Shown: piece after piece, positions 55,615-64,000 of the stretch
Numbering within the stretch: the first letter of the stretch is position 1
Layout: each line of letters begins with the position of its first letter
Assembly (NCBI RefSeq): GCF_004362825.1
Contig: NZ_SNXZ01000003.1
Location: forward strand, 658,784-722,783
From: Labedaea rhizosphaerae
GTDB lineage: Bacteria; Actinomycetota; Actinomycetes; Mycobacteriales; Pseudonocardiaceae
Direction: 5' to 3'
Length of the DNA stretch: 64,000 bases
Translations under genes and position numbers: made by a program
Notes under the pieces: generated by a model
The model's input: only the letters and a program-made list of their open reading frames with translations
Database searches by the model: none
What the model was told of the DNA's origin: nothing

Positions 55615-56001
55615 TCAGGCCCGACCGCTCCACGCGGCGAGTTCCTTCTCCCACGACTTGTTGTCCGTGGTCTCCATGAACTCCTTGCGGTCGATCAGCA
55701 GGTAGATCTCGCCGTTGGTCGCCGTTTCGAGGATCAGCGGTTTCCCGCTGTCCAGCAGGCCACCGATGAACCGGCCGTAGAGGTTGGTGAACTCGCGCCG
55801 GACCGCGGTGACGTCGCCACGGCCAAGCCGCAGATCCCCGCCGTCCGACCAGCCGCGCAAGGTGAGCGTGTCGCCGTCGAACTCGACTTCGCCGTGCCGC
55901 CGGAACAATGCCTTCTGGCTGACCCCGCCGGCCACCTTGTCGCCTGCGGTGCCGGCCGCGAGTTCGTCGGCGGTGGCCGCGATGTACTTGCCTGACCTCA
56001 C
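55615..56001 (-). CDS. Hypothetical protein
   Basis: 128 residues from a GTG with GGGGAG five bases upstream. Beta-rich, no membrane segment: FDGDTLTLRGWSDGGDLRLG, then VRREFTNLYGRFIGGLLD and an acidic end (RKEFMETTDNKSWEKEL). It resembles small PH-like or regulatory domains but no family is certain. Convergent with the MFS gene. Confidence 0.7.
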   Translation of the reverse strand: MRSGKYIAATADELAAGTAGDKVAGGVSQKALFRRHGEVEFDGDTLTLRGWSDGGDLRLGRGDVTAVRREFTNLYGRFIGGLLDSGKPLILETATNGEIYLLIDRKEFMETTDNKSWEKELAAWSGRA

Positions 56002-56195
56002 GGTGTCTCCCCTCACTTGGTGAGGGCCACCGTATGAACATCGCGCATGACCGATCATCGGCCGCAAGGGCGACCTCGGCGTCCGACTCGAGGATGATCG
56101 TCCGACAGGTTCAGCGCCCGGGCCGGCCGCACGCTTGACCTGGAGTCCACTCCAGCTCCTAGCATGGCCGCTTCGCACCAATGATCACAGGGGGA

Positions 56196-57248
56196 ATGTT
56201 GCGTTACCGCACGCTCGGCGGCACCGGCATCCAGGTCAGCGTCCACTGCCTCGGCACGATGATGTTCGGCGCGGTCGGCAACGCCGATCACGACGACGCG
56301 GCGCGGGTGATCGGCACCGCGCTGGACGCCGGGATCAACTTCGTGGACACGGCGGACATGTACTCGGCGGGTGAGTCCGAGGAGATCGTCGGCAAGGCCC
56401 TGGCCGGTCGCCGCGACGACGTCGTGCTGGCGACCAAGGTCCACTTCCCGATGGGTGAGGGCCCCAACCGAGGCGGCAACTCGCGGCGCTGGATCGTCCA
56501 CGAGGTGGAGCAGTCGCTGCGACGCCTGCGGACCGACTGGATCGACCTGTACCAGATCCACCGCCCGGACTACACGACGGACATCGAGGAAACGCTGTCC
56601 GCGCTGACGGATCTGGTGCGGGCAGGCAAGATCCGAGCGTTCGGCTCGTCGACGTTCCCGGCCGAGGACATCACCGAGGCCTACCACGTCGCGCAACGCC
56701 TTGGCCTGCAAAGGTTCCGCACCGAGCAGCCGCCGTACTCGTTGGTGGCGCGGGGAATCGAGCGGTCGGTGCTGCCGACGTGCCGGCGGCTGGGGATGGG
56801 GGTGCTGACGTGGAGCCCGCTCGCGTCGGGCTTCCTGTCGGGCAAGGTACGCGCGGGGCAGCCGGTGGACATGACGACGGGCCGCGCGGCGCTGAACCCG
56901 CAGCGGTTCGACGCGTCGCTGCCCGAGAACCAGCGCAAGTTCGAGGCCCTGGCGCAGCTCACCGCCGTGGCCGAGGACCTCGGCTGCACGCTGGCGGAGC
57001 TGGCGATCGCGTTCCCGGCGGCGCACCCGGCGGTGACGTCGGTGATCACCGGCCCCCGGACGATGGCGCAACTGGAGGCCACGCTCAAGGGCGCCGCGCT
57101 GGTGCTGGACGACGAGACCCTGGACCGCATCGACGCGATCGTCCCGCCCGGCACCGACCTCTACCGTGCCGACGGCGCGTGGACGCCGCCTTCCCTGACC
57201 GAGCTGACCGCCCGCCGCCGACCGCCGGCCGACCGCGCGGCCGAGTGA
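56196..57248 (+). CDS. Aldo/keto reductase
   Basis: About 350 residues. AKR pattern: LRYRTLGGTGIQVS, catalytic Asp and Tyr in FVDTADMYSAGESE, Lys in VVLATKVHFP, His in DLYQIHRPD, and the NADPH end ITGPRTMAQLEATL. ATG 56196, TTG 56199 and ATG 56181 are all possible starts; the GGGGGA patch favours 56199. Substrate unknown. Confidence 0.9.
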   Translation: MLRYRTLGGTGIQVSVHCLGTMMFGAVGNADHDDAARVIGTALDAGINFVDTADMYSAGESEEIVGKALAGRRDDVVLATKVHFPMGEGPNRGGNSRRWIVHEVEQSLRRLRTDWIDLYQIHRPDYTTDIEETLSALTDLVRAGKIRAFGSSTFPAEDITEAYHVAQRLGLQRFRTEQPPYSLVARGIERSVLPTCRRLGMGVLTWSPLASGFLSGKVRAGQPVDMTTGRAALNPQRFDASLPENQRKFEALAQLTAVAEDLGCTLAELAIAFPAAHPAVTSVITGPRTMAQLEATLKGAALVLDDETLDRIDAIVPPGTDLYRADGAWTPPSLTELTARRRPPADRAAE

Positions 57249-57257
57249 ACGGCGGGT

Positions 57258-57735
57258 CGCCGGTCCCTGCCGCGATCGGCCGCAGCCGAAGGTGCCCTGC
57301 CGTGGCAGGCAGCCGAAGAGCCAGGCGATGGAGCGTTCGGTGTGCGCCGAGTTCTGGCTGGACTCGGCACCCTTGCGCGCGATGCGCACCGCGATGCCGT
57401 GCGCGCGGAACCACGCGCGCAACACGGCCTGGTCGTAGGCCTGGTCACGTGCAGCTTGGCTGGTCGTCGTCGGCGGCGGGGTCCGCGTCGGGACTTGACC
57501 GCGGGAATGGCCATCACCAGCGGCTTGAGCGCGCAGGAGTCGTTGGAGTCGTTGGTGTTGGCAGCGGAAACCGCTACCACAGGCCCGCCTTGGTCCACTC
57601 GGTGAATCTGCGATGCGCGGTGGGAACGGTGACCCGAACGACGGCGGCACATCCGCCAAGCACAGCCACTGGTCAGCGAACACGATCGCGGTGAACACCG
57701 CGCGGTCATCCACCGCAGCCGTGCCACCACCCCGA
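57258..57735 (-). pseudogene. Decayed IS5-family transposase
   Basis: Minus-strand pieces match IS5-type transposases: DDRAVFTAIVF and LTSGCAWR at the N-terminal side, then ALKPLVMAIPAVKSRRGPRRR, AYDQAVLRAWFRAHGIAVRIARKG and ERSIAWLFG. They lie in two frames, so frameshifts occurred, and the segment of about 75 residues that carries the first DDE acids is missing. The C-terminus is cut after WLFG. No clean terminal repeats seen. Confidence 0.85.
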
Positions 57736-57741
57736 GATCTT

Positions 57742-58863
57742 TTACGCGGTGCGTTGTAGCCAGGGTGGGGGCGTGAATACCGGCAGCCCGTCATCCATAT
57801 GCACCGACCATTCGGTGTGATGGATCAGCCGGTGGTGATATGGGCATACCAGGACCAGGTTATCTAGCGTGGTTAGTCCGCCGTCGGCCCAATGTTTGAT
57901 GTGGTGGGCGTGGCATTGATGCGGTGTTCGTGCGCACCCCGGTGCAGCGCAGCCTCCGTCTCGGATGGCGAGAGCTCTACGCAATCGTTTGTCGGCCAGG
58001 CGGCGGGTTTCCCCGATATCCAGTGGCTGGGATTGGCCGCCGAGGACGACCGGGATGACTTTCGCTTCGCAGGCCACCCGGCGGGCCTGCTCCGGAGTCA
58101 GTGTGCGGGCATCGTCGAGGATGGCGCGACCGATGCGGGTCTGCAGGGTCTCCAAGGAGACCGTCACCGCGATGTGCGGACGCTCGCCACCCTCGGCCGG
58201 GGCGTGGCCGGAGTCGGCGGCGAAGCCGATGATCTCCGCCAGCGCGTCACCCTGCCGCTCGGCCAGGGTGCGGTCGTCCTGAGCCTGGGGCTTGGCCAGC
58301 GGCGACAGCAGCGCGCGCAGCACACTCGCGTCCTCCCCGCCGAGCCGGAACTGACCTGACAGCGAACCATCGCGGTGCTCGTACAGGTCCAGCGTGTTCT
58401 GCGCATCCACCACCGTCGGCTCGATGGGTTTGCGACCGTCCGGGTTGAGGGCGTCGACGATGCGCTCGCCCAGGCGGATGAGCTGGGTCGGGTTGAACTT
58501 CCGAGCCAACCCCGTCATGTCCGCCTCGACCTGCTCGGCGTGCTCGACCGGGACCGACTCCACCGTGGTGGCGATCTTGTCCACATGCGCGCCGGAGATC
58601 TCCCCGGCCGCCATCGCAGCACGGGCGGCTGGTAGCCGCGGCGGGATGGGCTGTCCGGTGATCCCGATCTTCGGACACAACAACTCAACGTGGCGTTCGA
58701 GGCGCTTGGCCTCCTTGGCGGTCACGTGCAGGACATCCTGCAAAAACCGCCACAACTGCGGATACCCCGACTCTTTCCACTCGAGGCGGGAAATGTCGTC
58801 GAGCAGCTTCAACTCCAGCCGCCGCAACTGCGCGACAGTCGAGTTAAACTCCCCCAGTTCCAT
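57742..58863 (-). CDS. DUF222 / HNH endonuclease-domain protein
   Basis: 373 residues. N-terminal DUF222 helical domain and a C-terminal HNH nuclease (CAAPGCARTPHQCHAHHIKH, GGLTTLDNLVLVCPYHHRL) with zinc cysteines and the two His plus Asn. This 13E12-type family is abundant and mobile in actinobacteria. The start ATG 58863 or 58875 is uncertain. It adjoins the transposase remnant. Confidence 0.92.
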   Translation of the reverse strand: MELGEFNSTVAQLRRLELKLLDDISRLEWKESGYPQLWRFLQDVLHVTAKEAKRLERHVELLCPKIGITGQPIPPRLPAARAAMAAGEISGAHVDKIATTVESVPVEHAEQVEADMTGLARKFNPTQLIRLGERIVDALNPDGRKPIEPTVVDAQNTLDLYEHRDGSLSGQFRLGGEDASVLRALLSPLAKPQAQDDRTLAERQGDALAEIIGFAADSGHAPAEGGERPHIAVTVSLETLQTRIGRAILDDARTLTPEQARRVACEAKVIPVVLGGQSQPLDIGETRRLADKRLRRALAIRDGGCAAPGCARTPHQCHAHHIKHWADGGLTTLDNLVLVCPYHHRLIHHTEWSVHMDDGLPVFTPPPWLQRTA

Positions 58864-59051
58864 ACCCCCGATCATACCACGCCATTCGAACAAATGGCCT
58901 AACCCGAACGTGGGAACAATCGCCGGAATATTCCAGTTCTTCCACGCAGCCCAGCCACCAACGGGACCACCCAACAAACGGCACGGAACAGCGCGGCGCA
59001 ACCATTCAACCCAGCCACCTACGCACCGCAAACCGCCGGCACCGGTGGCAA

Positions 59052-59106
59052 GGGTGTTCGCCGCCTCAACCCCGAGACCAACCCAACCACCCGGCGGCGA
59101 ACACCC
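59052..59106. repeat. Long-loop inverted repeat
   Basis: GGGTGTTCGCCGCC (59052-59065) and its complement (59093-59106), 14-bp arms with a 27-base loop, in the gap before the SDR stop. Possibly a terminator of the minus-strand SDR transcript or the scar of an element. Confidence 0.5.
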
Positions 59107-59130
59107 GCGGCAGCCGCCCCTAATAGTTCC

Positions 59131-59811
59131 TCAGGGGTGCCGGGAGCCGCCGTCGACGTGGATCGTTTCGCCGGTCACCCAGCCCGCACCCAGCAACCAC
59201 AGGGCGGCGTCGGTGACGTCCTCGAGCGTGCCGACCCGGCCGGCGAGCGAGGCCGCGGCGGCTTTGTCGTACAGAGCGCGGCGGCGTTCGTCCGCGAGCC
59301 GGTCCCAGGTGCCGGAGTCGGTGACGCCGGGCGCGATGGCGTTGACCCGCAGGGGCGCGAGCTCGACGGCCAGGTGGGTGACCAGCGCGGCCAGCGCGGC
59401 GTTCGCAGTCCCTTTGACGACGGTGCCGGGCTTGGGCTGCCAGCCCACGATGCCGGAGAAGAACAGGAACGACCCGCCGGCCGGCATCCGTGGGCCGAAG
59501 TGCTTGGCCAGCAGCAGCGGGCCGACGACCTTGGCGGCGAACGCGGCCTGGATCTTGTCGTGTTCGAGGTCGGGCACCGGCACGTCGTGGTGCGCCGACG
59601 CGGTGGAGATCACGTGGTCGAAGGCGCCGAGCGTCGCCGCGGCCCGGGCGATGGTGGCCTCGTCGGTGACGTCGATCCGGACGTCGGGACCGGATCGGGT
59701 GGCGACGACGACTTCGGCACCGGCCTGCTCGGTCCGCCGGACGAGCTCGGCGCCGATGGCGCGGGCACCGCCGATGACCAGGATCCGATTGCCTGTCAGG
59801 TTCTCGCTCAT
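59131..59811 (-). CDS. SDR-family oxidoreductase without Tyr/Lys
   Basis: 226 residues. Rossmann motif VIGGARAIGAELVRR, STASAHHDV, and VNAIAPGVTDSG as in SDRs, plus IHVDGGSRHP at the end. The YxxxK is replaced by VVKGT, so ordinary SDR chemistry is doubtful. Divergent from the HxlR gene at 59868 across 56 bases. Confidence 0.85.
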   Translation of the reverse strand: MSENLTGNRILVIGGARAIGAELVRRTEQAGAEVVVATRSGPDVRIDVTDEATIARAAATLGAFDHVISTASAHHDVPVPDLEHDKIQAAFAAKVVGPLLLAKHFGPRMPAGGSFLFFSGIVGWQPKPGTVVKGTANAALAALVTHLAVELAPLRVNAIAPGVTDSGTWDRLADERRRALYDKAAAASLAGRVGTLEDVTDAALWLLGAGWVTGETIHVDGGSRHP

Positions 59812-59820
59812 GGCCGTGAC

Positions 59821-59856
59821 GGTATAGATTTGCTACCGGTATCTTCAACGCTACCG
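59821..59856. promoter_or_regulatory. Candidate HxlR operator
   Basis: GGTATAGATTTGCTACCGGTATC carries GGTA-N9-TACC, the palindrome TACCGGTA (59834-59841), and a repeated GCTACCG at 59832 and 59850. Located between the divergent SDR and HxlR genes, over the likely promoters. Confidence 0.55.
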
Positions 59857-59867
59857 AGAGGACCCTC

Positions 59868-60254
59868 GTGGGCAAGGCGTACAACGTCATGGCGGCGACG
59901 TGCCCGAGCCGCACCGTGCTGCACCGCATCGGGGCGCGGTGGACGGTGTTCGCCGTCAACGCGCTCGAGCGCGGCCCGATGCGGTTCACCGAGCTCAAAG
60001 CCCACATCCGCGGCATCACCCCCAAGGCCCTCACCGAAACGCTGCGCGCCATGGAGGCGGACGGCCTGCTCACCCGCACCGACCTGGGCGGCAACCCGCC
60101 GCACGTCGAATACGCCCTGACCGAACTCGGCCGTTCCCTGCTGGTTCCGCTGCGTGCGGTACGACAGTGGGCCGAGGCGCACGTCCCGGACATCCTCGCC
60201 GCACGCGCACGAGCCGGCGTCGAGGCTCCCAACGAGGCCGGCGCCACGACCTGA
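59868..60254 (+). CDS. HxlR-family transcriptional regulator
   Basis: 128 residues from a GTG with AGAGGA six bases upstream. HxlR winged helix: CPSRTVLHRIGARWTVFAV, FTELKAHIRGITPKALTETL, HVEYALTELGRSL. Cys12 is in the sensor position. Likely controls the divergent SDR gene and itself. Confidence 0.92.
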   Translation: MGKAYNVMAATCPSRTVLHRIGARWTVFAVNALERGPMRFTELKAHIRGITPKALTETLRAMEADGLLTRTDLGGNPPHVEYALTELGRSLLVPLRAVRQWAEAHVPDILAARARAGVEAPNEAGATT

Positions 60255-60418
60255 GGCCAACAGGCTCCGTGGCCTCATATTCGACGGCGAGCCGCCGCCT
60301 TCACGAACACATCCAGATCGTCACGGATCCGTTGCCGCGCAACGTCGACCTGCTGACGCGAGCGCTTGTCAGCGACTCCGGGTCACCTATTGACATCTAC
60401 CTGTAACATATCCGTGTG

Positions 60419-60432
60419 TGGGAGCGCTCCCA
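60419..60432. promoter_or_regulatory. CebR-type operator, copy 1
   Basis: TGGGAGCGCTCCCA, an exact 14-bp palindrome identical to the cellobiose-responsive CebR box of Streptomyces; about 300 bases before the GH6 ATG. Confidence 0.9.
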
Positions 60433-60630
60433 CAGATCGGGCCCTCAACGGGGCCACGGCTGAAGCAAGCGTACTCATGGGGGCGTGGCGGCGAAGCCGG
60501 CGCGCCCAGGCCCGATGTTGCCGATGTCGGGCAGTAGATGCGGCGAGGCAAGCCTTTTTGCGTGCTGCCTGCCTCGTCGCGGCCTCCCCACCCCATCCGC
60601 ATCTCCGAATCGCACACACACGGAACGCTC

Positions 60631-60644
60631 TGGGAGCGCTCCCA
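60631..60644. promoter_or_regulatory. CebR-type operator, copy 2
   Basis: Second exact TGGGAGCGCTCCCA, 86 bases before the GH6 ATG and 212 bases from copy 1, about 20 helical turns apart, which would allow looping. Confidence 0.9.
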
Positions 60645-60729
60645 GAAATGTGATCAACCGGCGTACCACACCGGTCCGTCCACTTCGGATGGTTCGGGGA
60701 TCCGCCGCTGCCCAAAAAGAAGGAGAGCC

Positions 60730-62952
60730 ATGAGAATCAGAGCACGAAGGCGGTCGTGGGCCGCGGGCGCGGCGCTGGCCATCGCGGCCGCGTCGCTGTC
60801 GCTGACCGCGGCGGCCGTCCCGGCCAGCGCGGCGACCCTCGACAACCCCTATGCCGGCGCCACGCCCTATGTGAATCCCGAGTGGTCGAGCCAGGCGGCG
60901 GCGGACGGCGGCAGCGCGATCGCCAACCAGCCGACCTTCGTCTGGCTGGACCGCATGGCCGCCATCGGTGGTGTGAACGGCGGCATGGGATTACGCGCCC
61001 ACCTCGACAAGGCGTTGAGCCAGGGCGCCAACCTCATCCAGTTCGTCATCTACGACCTGCCCAACCGCGACTGCGCGGCGCTGGCGTCCAACGGCGAGAT
61101 CCCCTCGGGTGGGCTGAGCACCTACGAGCACAGCTACATCGACCCGATCGCGGCGATCATGTCCGACTCGAAGTACGCCGGCCTGCGCATCGTCAACCTC
61201 ATCGAGCCGGACTCGCTGCCGAACCTGGTCACCAACGCCGGCAGCCAGGCCGGGTCCACCGACGCCTGCCGGCTGGCCAAGCAGACCGGCGACTACGTCA
61301 ACGGCGTCGGTTACGCGCTGGGCAAGCTGGGCGCGCTCCCCAACGTCTACAACTACATCGACGCCGGTCACCACGCCTGGCTGGGCTGGGACACCAACTT
61401 CAGCCCGTTCGGTGACGTGGCCCTGCAGGCCGCCACCAGCAATGGCGCCAGCGTCAACGACGTGACCGGGTTCATCACCAACACGGCGAACTACAGCGCC
61501 TTGAAGGAGCCCTACTTCACCGTCAACGACACCGTCAACGGCCAGACCGTGCGCCAGTCGAAGTGGGTGGACTGGAACTACTACGTCGACGAGCTGCCGT
61601 TCGCGCAGAACCTGCGGACCATGCTGGTCGGCAAGGGTTTCAACGCCGGCCTCGGCATGCTCATCGACACCGGCCGCAACGGCTGGGGCGGCGCGAACCG
61701 GCCGACCCACACCAGCACCGCCACCACCGTGGACGCCTACGTCAACGAGTCGCGCACCGACCGGCGCATCCACCCCGGCAACTGGTGCAACCAGGTGGGT
61801 GCGGGCATCGGTGAGCGGCCGAAGGCGGCCCCCGCCTCCGGCGTCGACGCCTACGTCTGGGCCAAGCCGCCGGGTGAGTCGGACGGTGCCAGCCAGCCCA
61901 TCGCCAACGACGAGGGCAAGGGCTTCGACCAGATGTGCGACCCGACCTACGGGGGCAATGCACGCAACGGCAACAACCCCACCGGCGCGATGGACGGGTC
62001 CCCGTTGGCCGGGCACTGGTTCTCCGCCCAGTTCCACCAGTTGCTGGCCAACGCCTACCCGCCCATCGGCACCAGCAACGACACCACCCCGCCGTCCGCA
62101 CCGAGCGGCGTGACCGTCACCGGCACCACGTCCAGCAGTGTCTCGCTGTCCTGGTCGGCATCCACCGACAACGTCGGCGTGACCGGCTATGACGTGTACC
62201 GCAACGGAAGCAAGGTCGGAACCGCATCCTCGACGACCTTCACCGACACCGGCTTGACCGCGAGCACGCAGTACACGTACACGGTCAAGGCGCACGACGC
62301 CGCCGGCAACGCCTCGACCGCGTCCAGCCCGGTCACCGCGACCACGCAGAGCGGCAATGGTGGCGACACCACGCCGCCGTCCACGCCGAGCAGCGTGACC
62401 GTCACCGGCACCACGTCCAGCAGCGTCTCGCTGTCCTGGTCGGCATCCACCGACAACGTCGGGGTCACCGGATACGACGTGTACCGCAACGGAAGCAAGG
62501 TCGGAACCGCATCCTCGACGACCTTCACCGACACCGGCTTGACCGCAAGCACGCAGTACACCTACACCGTCAAGGCACACGACGCCGCGGGCAACGCCTC
62601 GACCGCGTCCAGCCCGGTGACCGCGACCACGCAGAGCGGTGGCACCGGCAACGGCTGCACCGCCACCTACCACGTGGACAACGACTGGGGCAGCGGCTTC
62701 ACCGCGACCGTCACCGTGAAGAACACGGGGACGGCGACGACCCGCTCCTGGAAGGTCACGTGGGCCTGGGGCGGCAACCAGCAGGTCACCGGCTCCTGGA
62801 ACACCAGCCTGACCCAGTCCGGCACCGGCGTCACCGCGGGCGACCTCGGCTACAACGGCGCGGTCGCGCCCGGCCAGACCACCACCTTCGGTTTCCAGGC
62901 CACGTACTCCGGCAGCAACCCCGCTCCGACCTTCACCTGCACCGCCGGCTGA
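60730..62952 (+). CDS. GH6 cellobiohydrolase with two Fn3 and a CBM2
   Basis: 740 residues. Sec signal peptide cut after PASA (residue 34); GH6 catalytic domain to about 445 with VIYDLPNRDC (107-116) and LIEPDSLPN (157-165), the two family signatures with catalytic Asp; two nearly identical fibronectin type III modules (about 451-640); C-terminal CBM2 (about 645-740) with Trp and Cys. Non-reducing-end cellobiohydrolase. GGAG precedes the ATG. Forms an operon with the GH48 gene 21 bases downstream. Confidence 0.95.
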   Translation: MRIRARRRSWAAGAALAIAAASLSLTAAAVPASAATLDNPYAGATPYVNPEWSSQAAADGGSAIANQPTFVWLDRMAAIGGVNGGMGLRAHLDKALSQGANLIQFVIYDLPNRDCAALASNGEIPSGGLSTYEHSYIDPIAAIMSDSKYAGLRIVNLIEPDSLPNLVTNAGSQAGSTDACRLAKQTGDYVNGVGYALGKLGALPNVYNYIDAGHHAWLGWDTNFSPFGDVALQAATSNGASVNDVTGFITNTANYSALKEPYFTVNDTVNGQTVRQSKWVDWNYYVDELPFAQNLRTMLVGKGFNAGLGMLIDTGRNGWGGANRPTHTSTATTVDAYVNESRTDRRIHPGNWCNQVGAGIGERPKAAPASGVDAYVWAKPPGESDGASQPIANDEGKGFDQMCDPTYGGNARNGNNPTGAMDGSPLAGHWFSAQFHQLLANAYPPIGTSNDTTPPSAPSGVTVTGTTSSSVSLSWSASTDNVGVTGYDVYRNGSKVGTASSTTFTDTGLTASTQYTYTVKAHDAAGNASTASSPVTATTQSGNGGDTTPPSTPSSVTVTGTTSSSVSLSWSASTDNVGVTGYDVYRNGSKVGTASSTTFTDTGLTASTQYTYTVKAHDAAGNASTASSPVTATTQSGGTGNGCTATYHVDNDWGSGFTATVTVKNTGTATTRSWKVTWAWGGNQQVTGSWNTSLTQSGTGVTAGDLGYNGAVAPGQTTTFGFQATYSGSNPAPTFTCTAG
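62080..62649 (+). repeat. 285-bp direct repeat encoding two Fn3 modules
   Basis: Units 62080-62364 and 62365-62649 differ at few positions, mostly in third bases at the first 70 bases. The near-identity at DNA level indicates recent duplication or gene conversion. Confidence 0.85.
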
Positions 62953-62973
62953 TCGGCACCCGAGGAGAAACCC

Positions 62974-64000
62974 ATGACACGCCTGAACCGCAGACGGTTC
63001 GTGACGGCGGTCGGTGGTGCGCTGCTCGGCTTGGCGACCGCGTCCGAGGTCGCCAAGGCCGAGCCGCGCACGCTCGGCCGCACCCAGACCACCACCGCCA
63101 CGGCCACGGCTGCCACGTCCAACGCCGCGGCCGACGAGTACGAGCAGAGGTTCCTCGACCAGTACAACAAGATCAAGGACCCGGCCAACGGCTACTTCAG
63201 CAGCGCCGGGGTCCCCTACCACTCGGTCGAGAAGCTGATGGTCGAGGCGCCCGACCATGGCCACCAGTCCACATCGGAGGCTTTCAGCTACTGGATGTGG
63301 CTGGAGGCCACCTACGGCCGGGTGACCGGCGACTGGGCGCCGTTCAACAGCGCGTGGTCGGCGGCCGAGAAGTACATCATCCCCACCCACACCGACCAGC
63401 CGTCCAACGACTCCTACAACGCGAGCAAGCCCGCGACCTACGCCCCGGAGTGGTCGAGCCCGAACAACTACCCCTCGCCGTTGGACAGCAGCGTCGCGGT
63501 GGGGTCGGACCCGATCGCCGGCGAGCTGAAGTCGGCGTACGGGACCTCCGATGTCTACGGCATGCACTGGCTGATCGACGTGGACAACGTCTACGGCTAC
63601 GGCAACACCGCGGGCACCGGCGGTGAAGCCGGCCCGAGCGCGCCGGGACCGTGCTACATCAACAGTTATCAGCGCGGCGCGCAGGAGTCGGTGTGGGAAA
63701 CGATCCCGCAGCCGTGCACCGACCAGTTCAAGTACGGCGGGCCCAACGGGTACCTGGACCTGTTCGTCAAGGACCAGAGCTACGCGAAGCAGTGGAAGTA
63801 CACCAACGCACCGGACGCCGACGCGCGCGCCATCCAGGCCGCGTACTGGGCGCAGCGGTGGGCGACCGCGCAGGGCAACGGGTCGGCGATCTCCGCCTCG
63901 GTGGCCAAGGCCGCCAGGATGGGCGACTTCCTGCGCTACGCCATGTTCGACAAGTACTTCAAACGCGTCGGCAACTGCGTGGACGCCAACGTCTGCCCGG
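62974..64000 (+). CDS. GH48 cellulase (partial, Tat signal)
   Basis: First 342 residues of a GH48 reducing-end cellobiohydrolase; the gene runs off the right edge. N-terminus [15 protein letters not shown] is a twin-arginine signal. Catalytic-domain marks: [17 protein letters not shown] with the acid Glu near 102, and [19 protein letters not shown] 62974 has GAGGAG nine bases upstream. GH6 and GH48 act from opposite chain ends and work together on crystalline cellulose. Confidence 0.95.
   Translation, partial: MTRLNRRRFVTAVGGALLGLATASEVAKAEPRTLGRTQTTTATATAATSNAAADEYEQRFLDQYNKIKDPANGYFSSAGVPYHSVEKLMVEAPDHGHQSTSEAFSYWMWLEATYGRVTGDWAPFNSAWSAAEKYIIPTHTDQPSNDSYNASKPATYAPEWSSPNNYPSPLDSSVAVGSDPIAGELKSAYGTSDVYGMHWLIDVDNVYGYGNTAGTGGEAGPSAPGPCYINSYQRGAQESVWETIPQPCTDQFKYGGPNGYLDLFVKDQSYAKQWKYTNAPDADARAIQAAYWAQRWATAQGNGSAISASVAKAARMGDFLRYAMFDKYFKRVGNCVDANVCP

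Larger units (their letters stand above)
60255..60729. other. Regulatory region of the cellulase cluster
   Basis: 475 bases, no gene seen. It holds two perfect CebR-type operators (60,419-60,432 and 60,631-60,644), a TTGACA at 60,390 and a TGTAACAT at 60,402 that may be promoter parts, and GAAGGAGA as ribosome site of the GH6 gene. Confidence 0.7.

Noticed and set aside
55421-56041. Longer minus-strand frame covering the hypothetical gene at 55615
   Set aside because: It is a different frame with Arg-rich shadow composition; the GTG at 56001 with GGGGAG gives the better gene.

Overview
The window is high-GC actinobacterial DNA, most likely from the order Pseudonocardiales (Lentzea, Saccharothrix or Actinosynnema type). 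The clues are many GTG starts and 4-base ATGA/GTGA overlaps, SARP/AfsR regulators, GH6 and GH48 cellulases, and a housekeeping order that matches the argS-lysA-hom-thrC-thrB-rho-rpmE-prfA-prmC-sua5-wecA-atpI-atpB run known from Mycobacterium. The order and genus are inferred; no rRNA is present to fix them.

Bases 1-26,400 are this conserved core, mostly on the minus strand: the start of the ATP synthase operon (atpZ, atpI-like, atpB, atpE, atpF), wecA, glyA, then prmC, prfA, rpmE, rho, and the threonine/lysine genes (thrB, thrC, hom, lysA, argS). Two things interrupt the usual order. Between sua5 and prmC sits about 8.4 kb of plus- and minus-strand genes, including a tight tsaE-tsaB-tsaC-tsaD operon for the t6A modification of tRNA, in which a second TsaC/Sua5 protein occupies the place usually held by rimI. 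An unknown 195-residue gene lies between thrC and thrB.

Bases 26,400-45,300 hold membrane and metal genes (DUF3105, DUF305, a CDF exporter), then a regulatory block: one AfsR-like SARP with NB-ARC and TPR, and two giant paralogues that join an N-terminal SARP DNA-binding domain, a STAND ATPase, TPRs and a C-terminal LuxR helix-turn-helix. A hotdog thioesterase, a SnoaL-like protein and a LuxR regulator with a degenerate receiver lie between the two. A HAD phosphatase, tRNA-Gln and tRNA-Glu, a three-copy 135-bp tandem repeat and a slipin follow.

Bases 45,300-59,100 are accessory: DUF5994, an ATP-grasp enzyme with a small zinc-ribbon protein, a Tat-exported phospholipase C, a secreted DUF6355-like protein, a five-gene overlapping operon (methyltransferase, thiolase-like, DUF35, DinB-like, MFS exporter), an aldo/keto reductase, a decayed IS5-type transposase and a DUF222-HNH gene. 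Bases 59,100-64,000 hold an SDR/HxlR divergent pair and a cellulose-degradation cluster: a GH6 cellobiohydrolase and the start of a GH48 cellulase behind two perfect CebR-type operators.

Points of most interest: the t6A cluster with two TsaC paralogues (one with a damaged active-site motif); the pair of regulators with two DNA-binding domains; a triple CTGGACG direct repeat on a 10-bp pitch next to the secreted DUF6355-like gene; the thiolase/DUF35 operon; the ATP-grasp gene whose best start is an ATC codon; and two separate HxlR/SDR divergent pairs whose SDRs both lack the catalytic Tyr and Lys.
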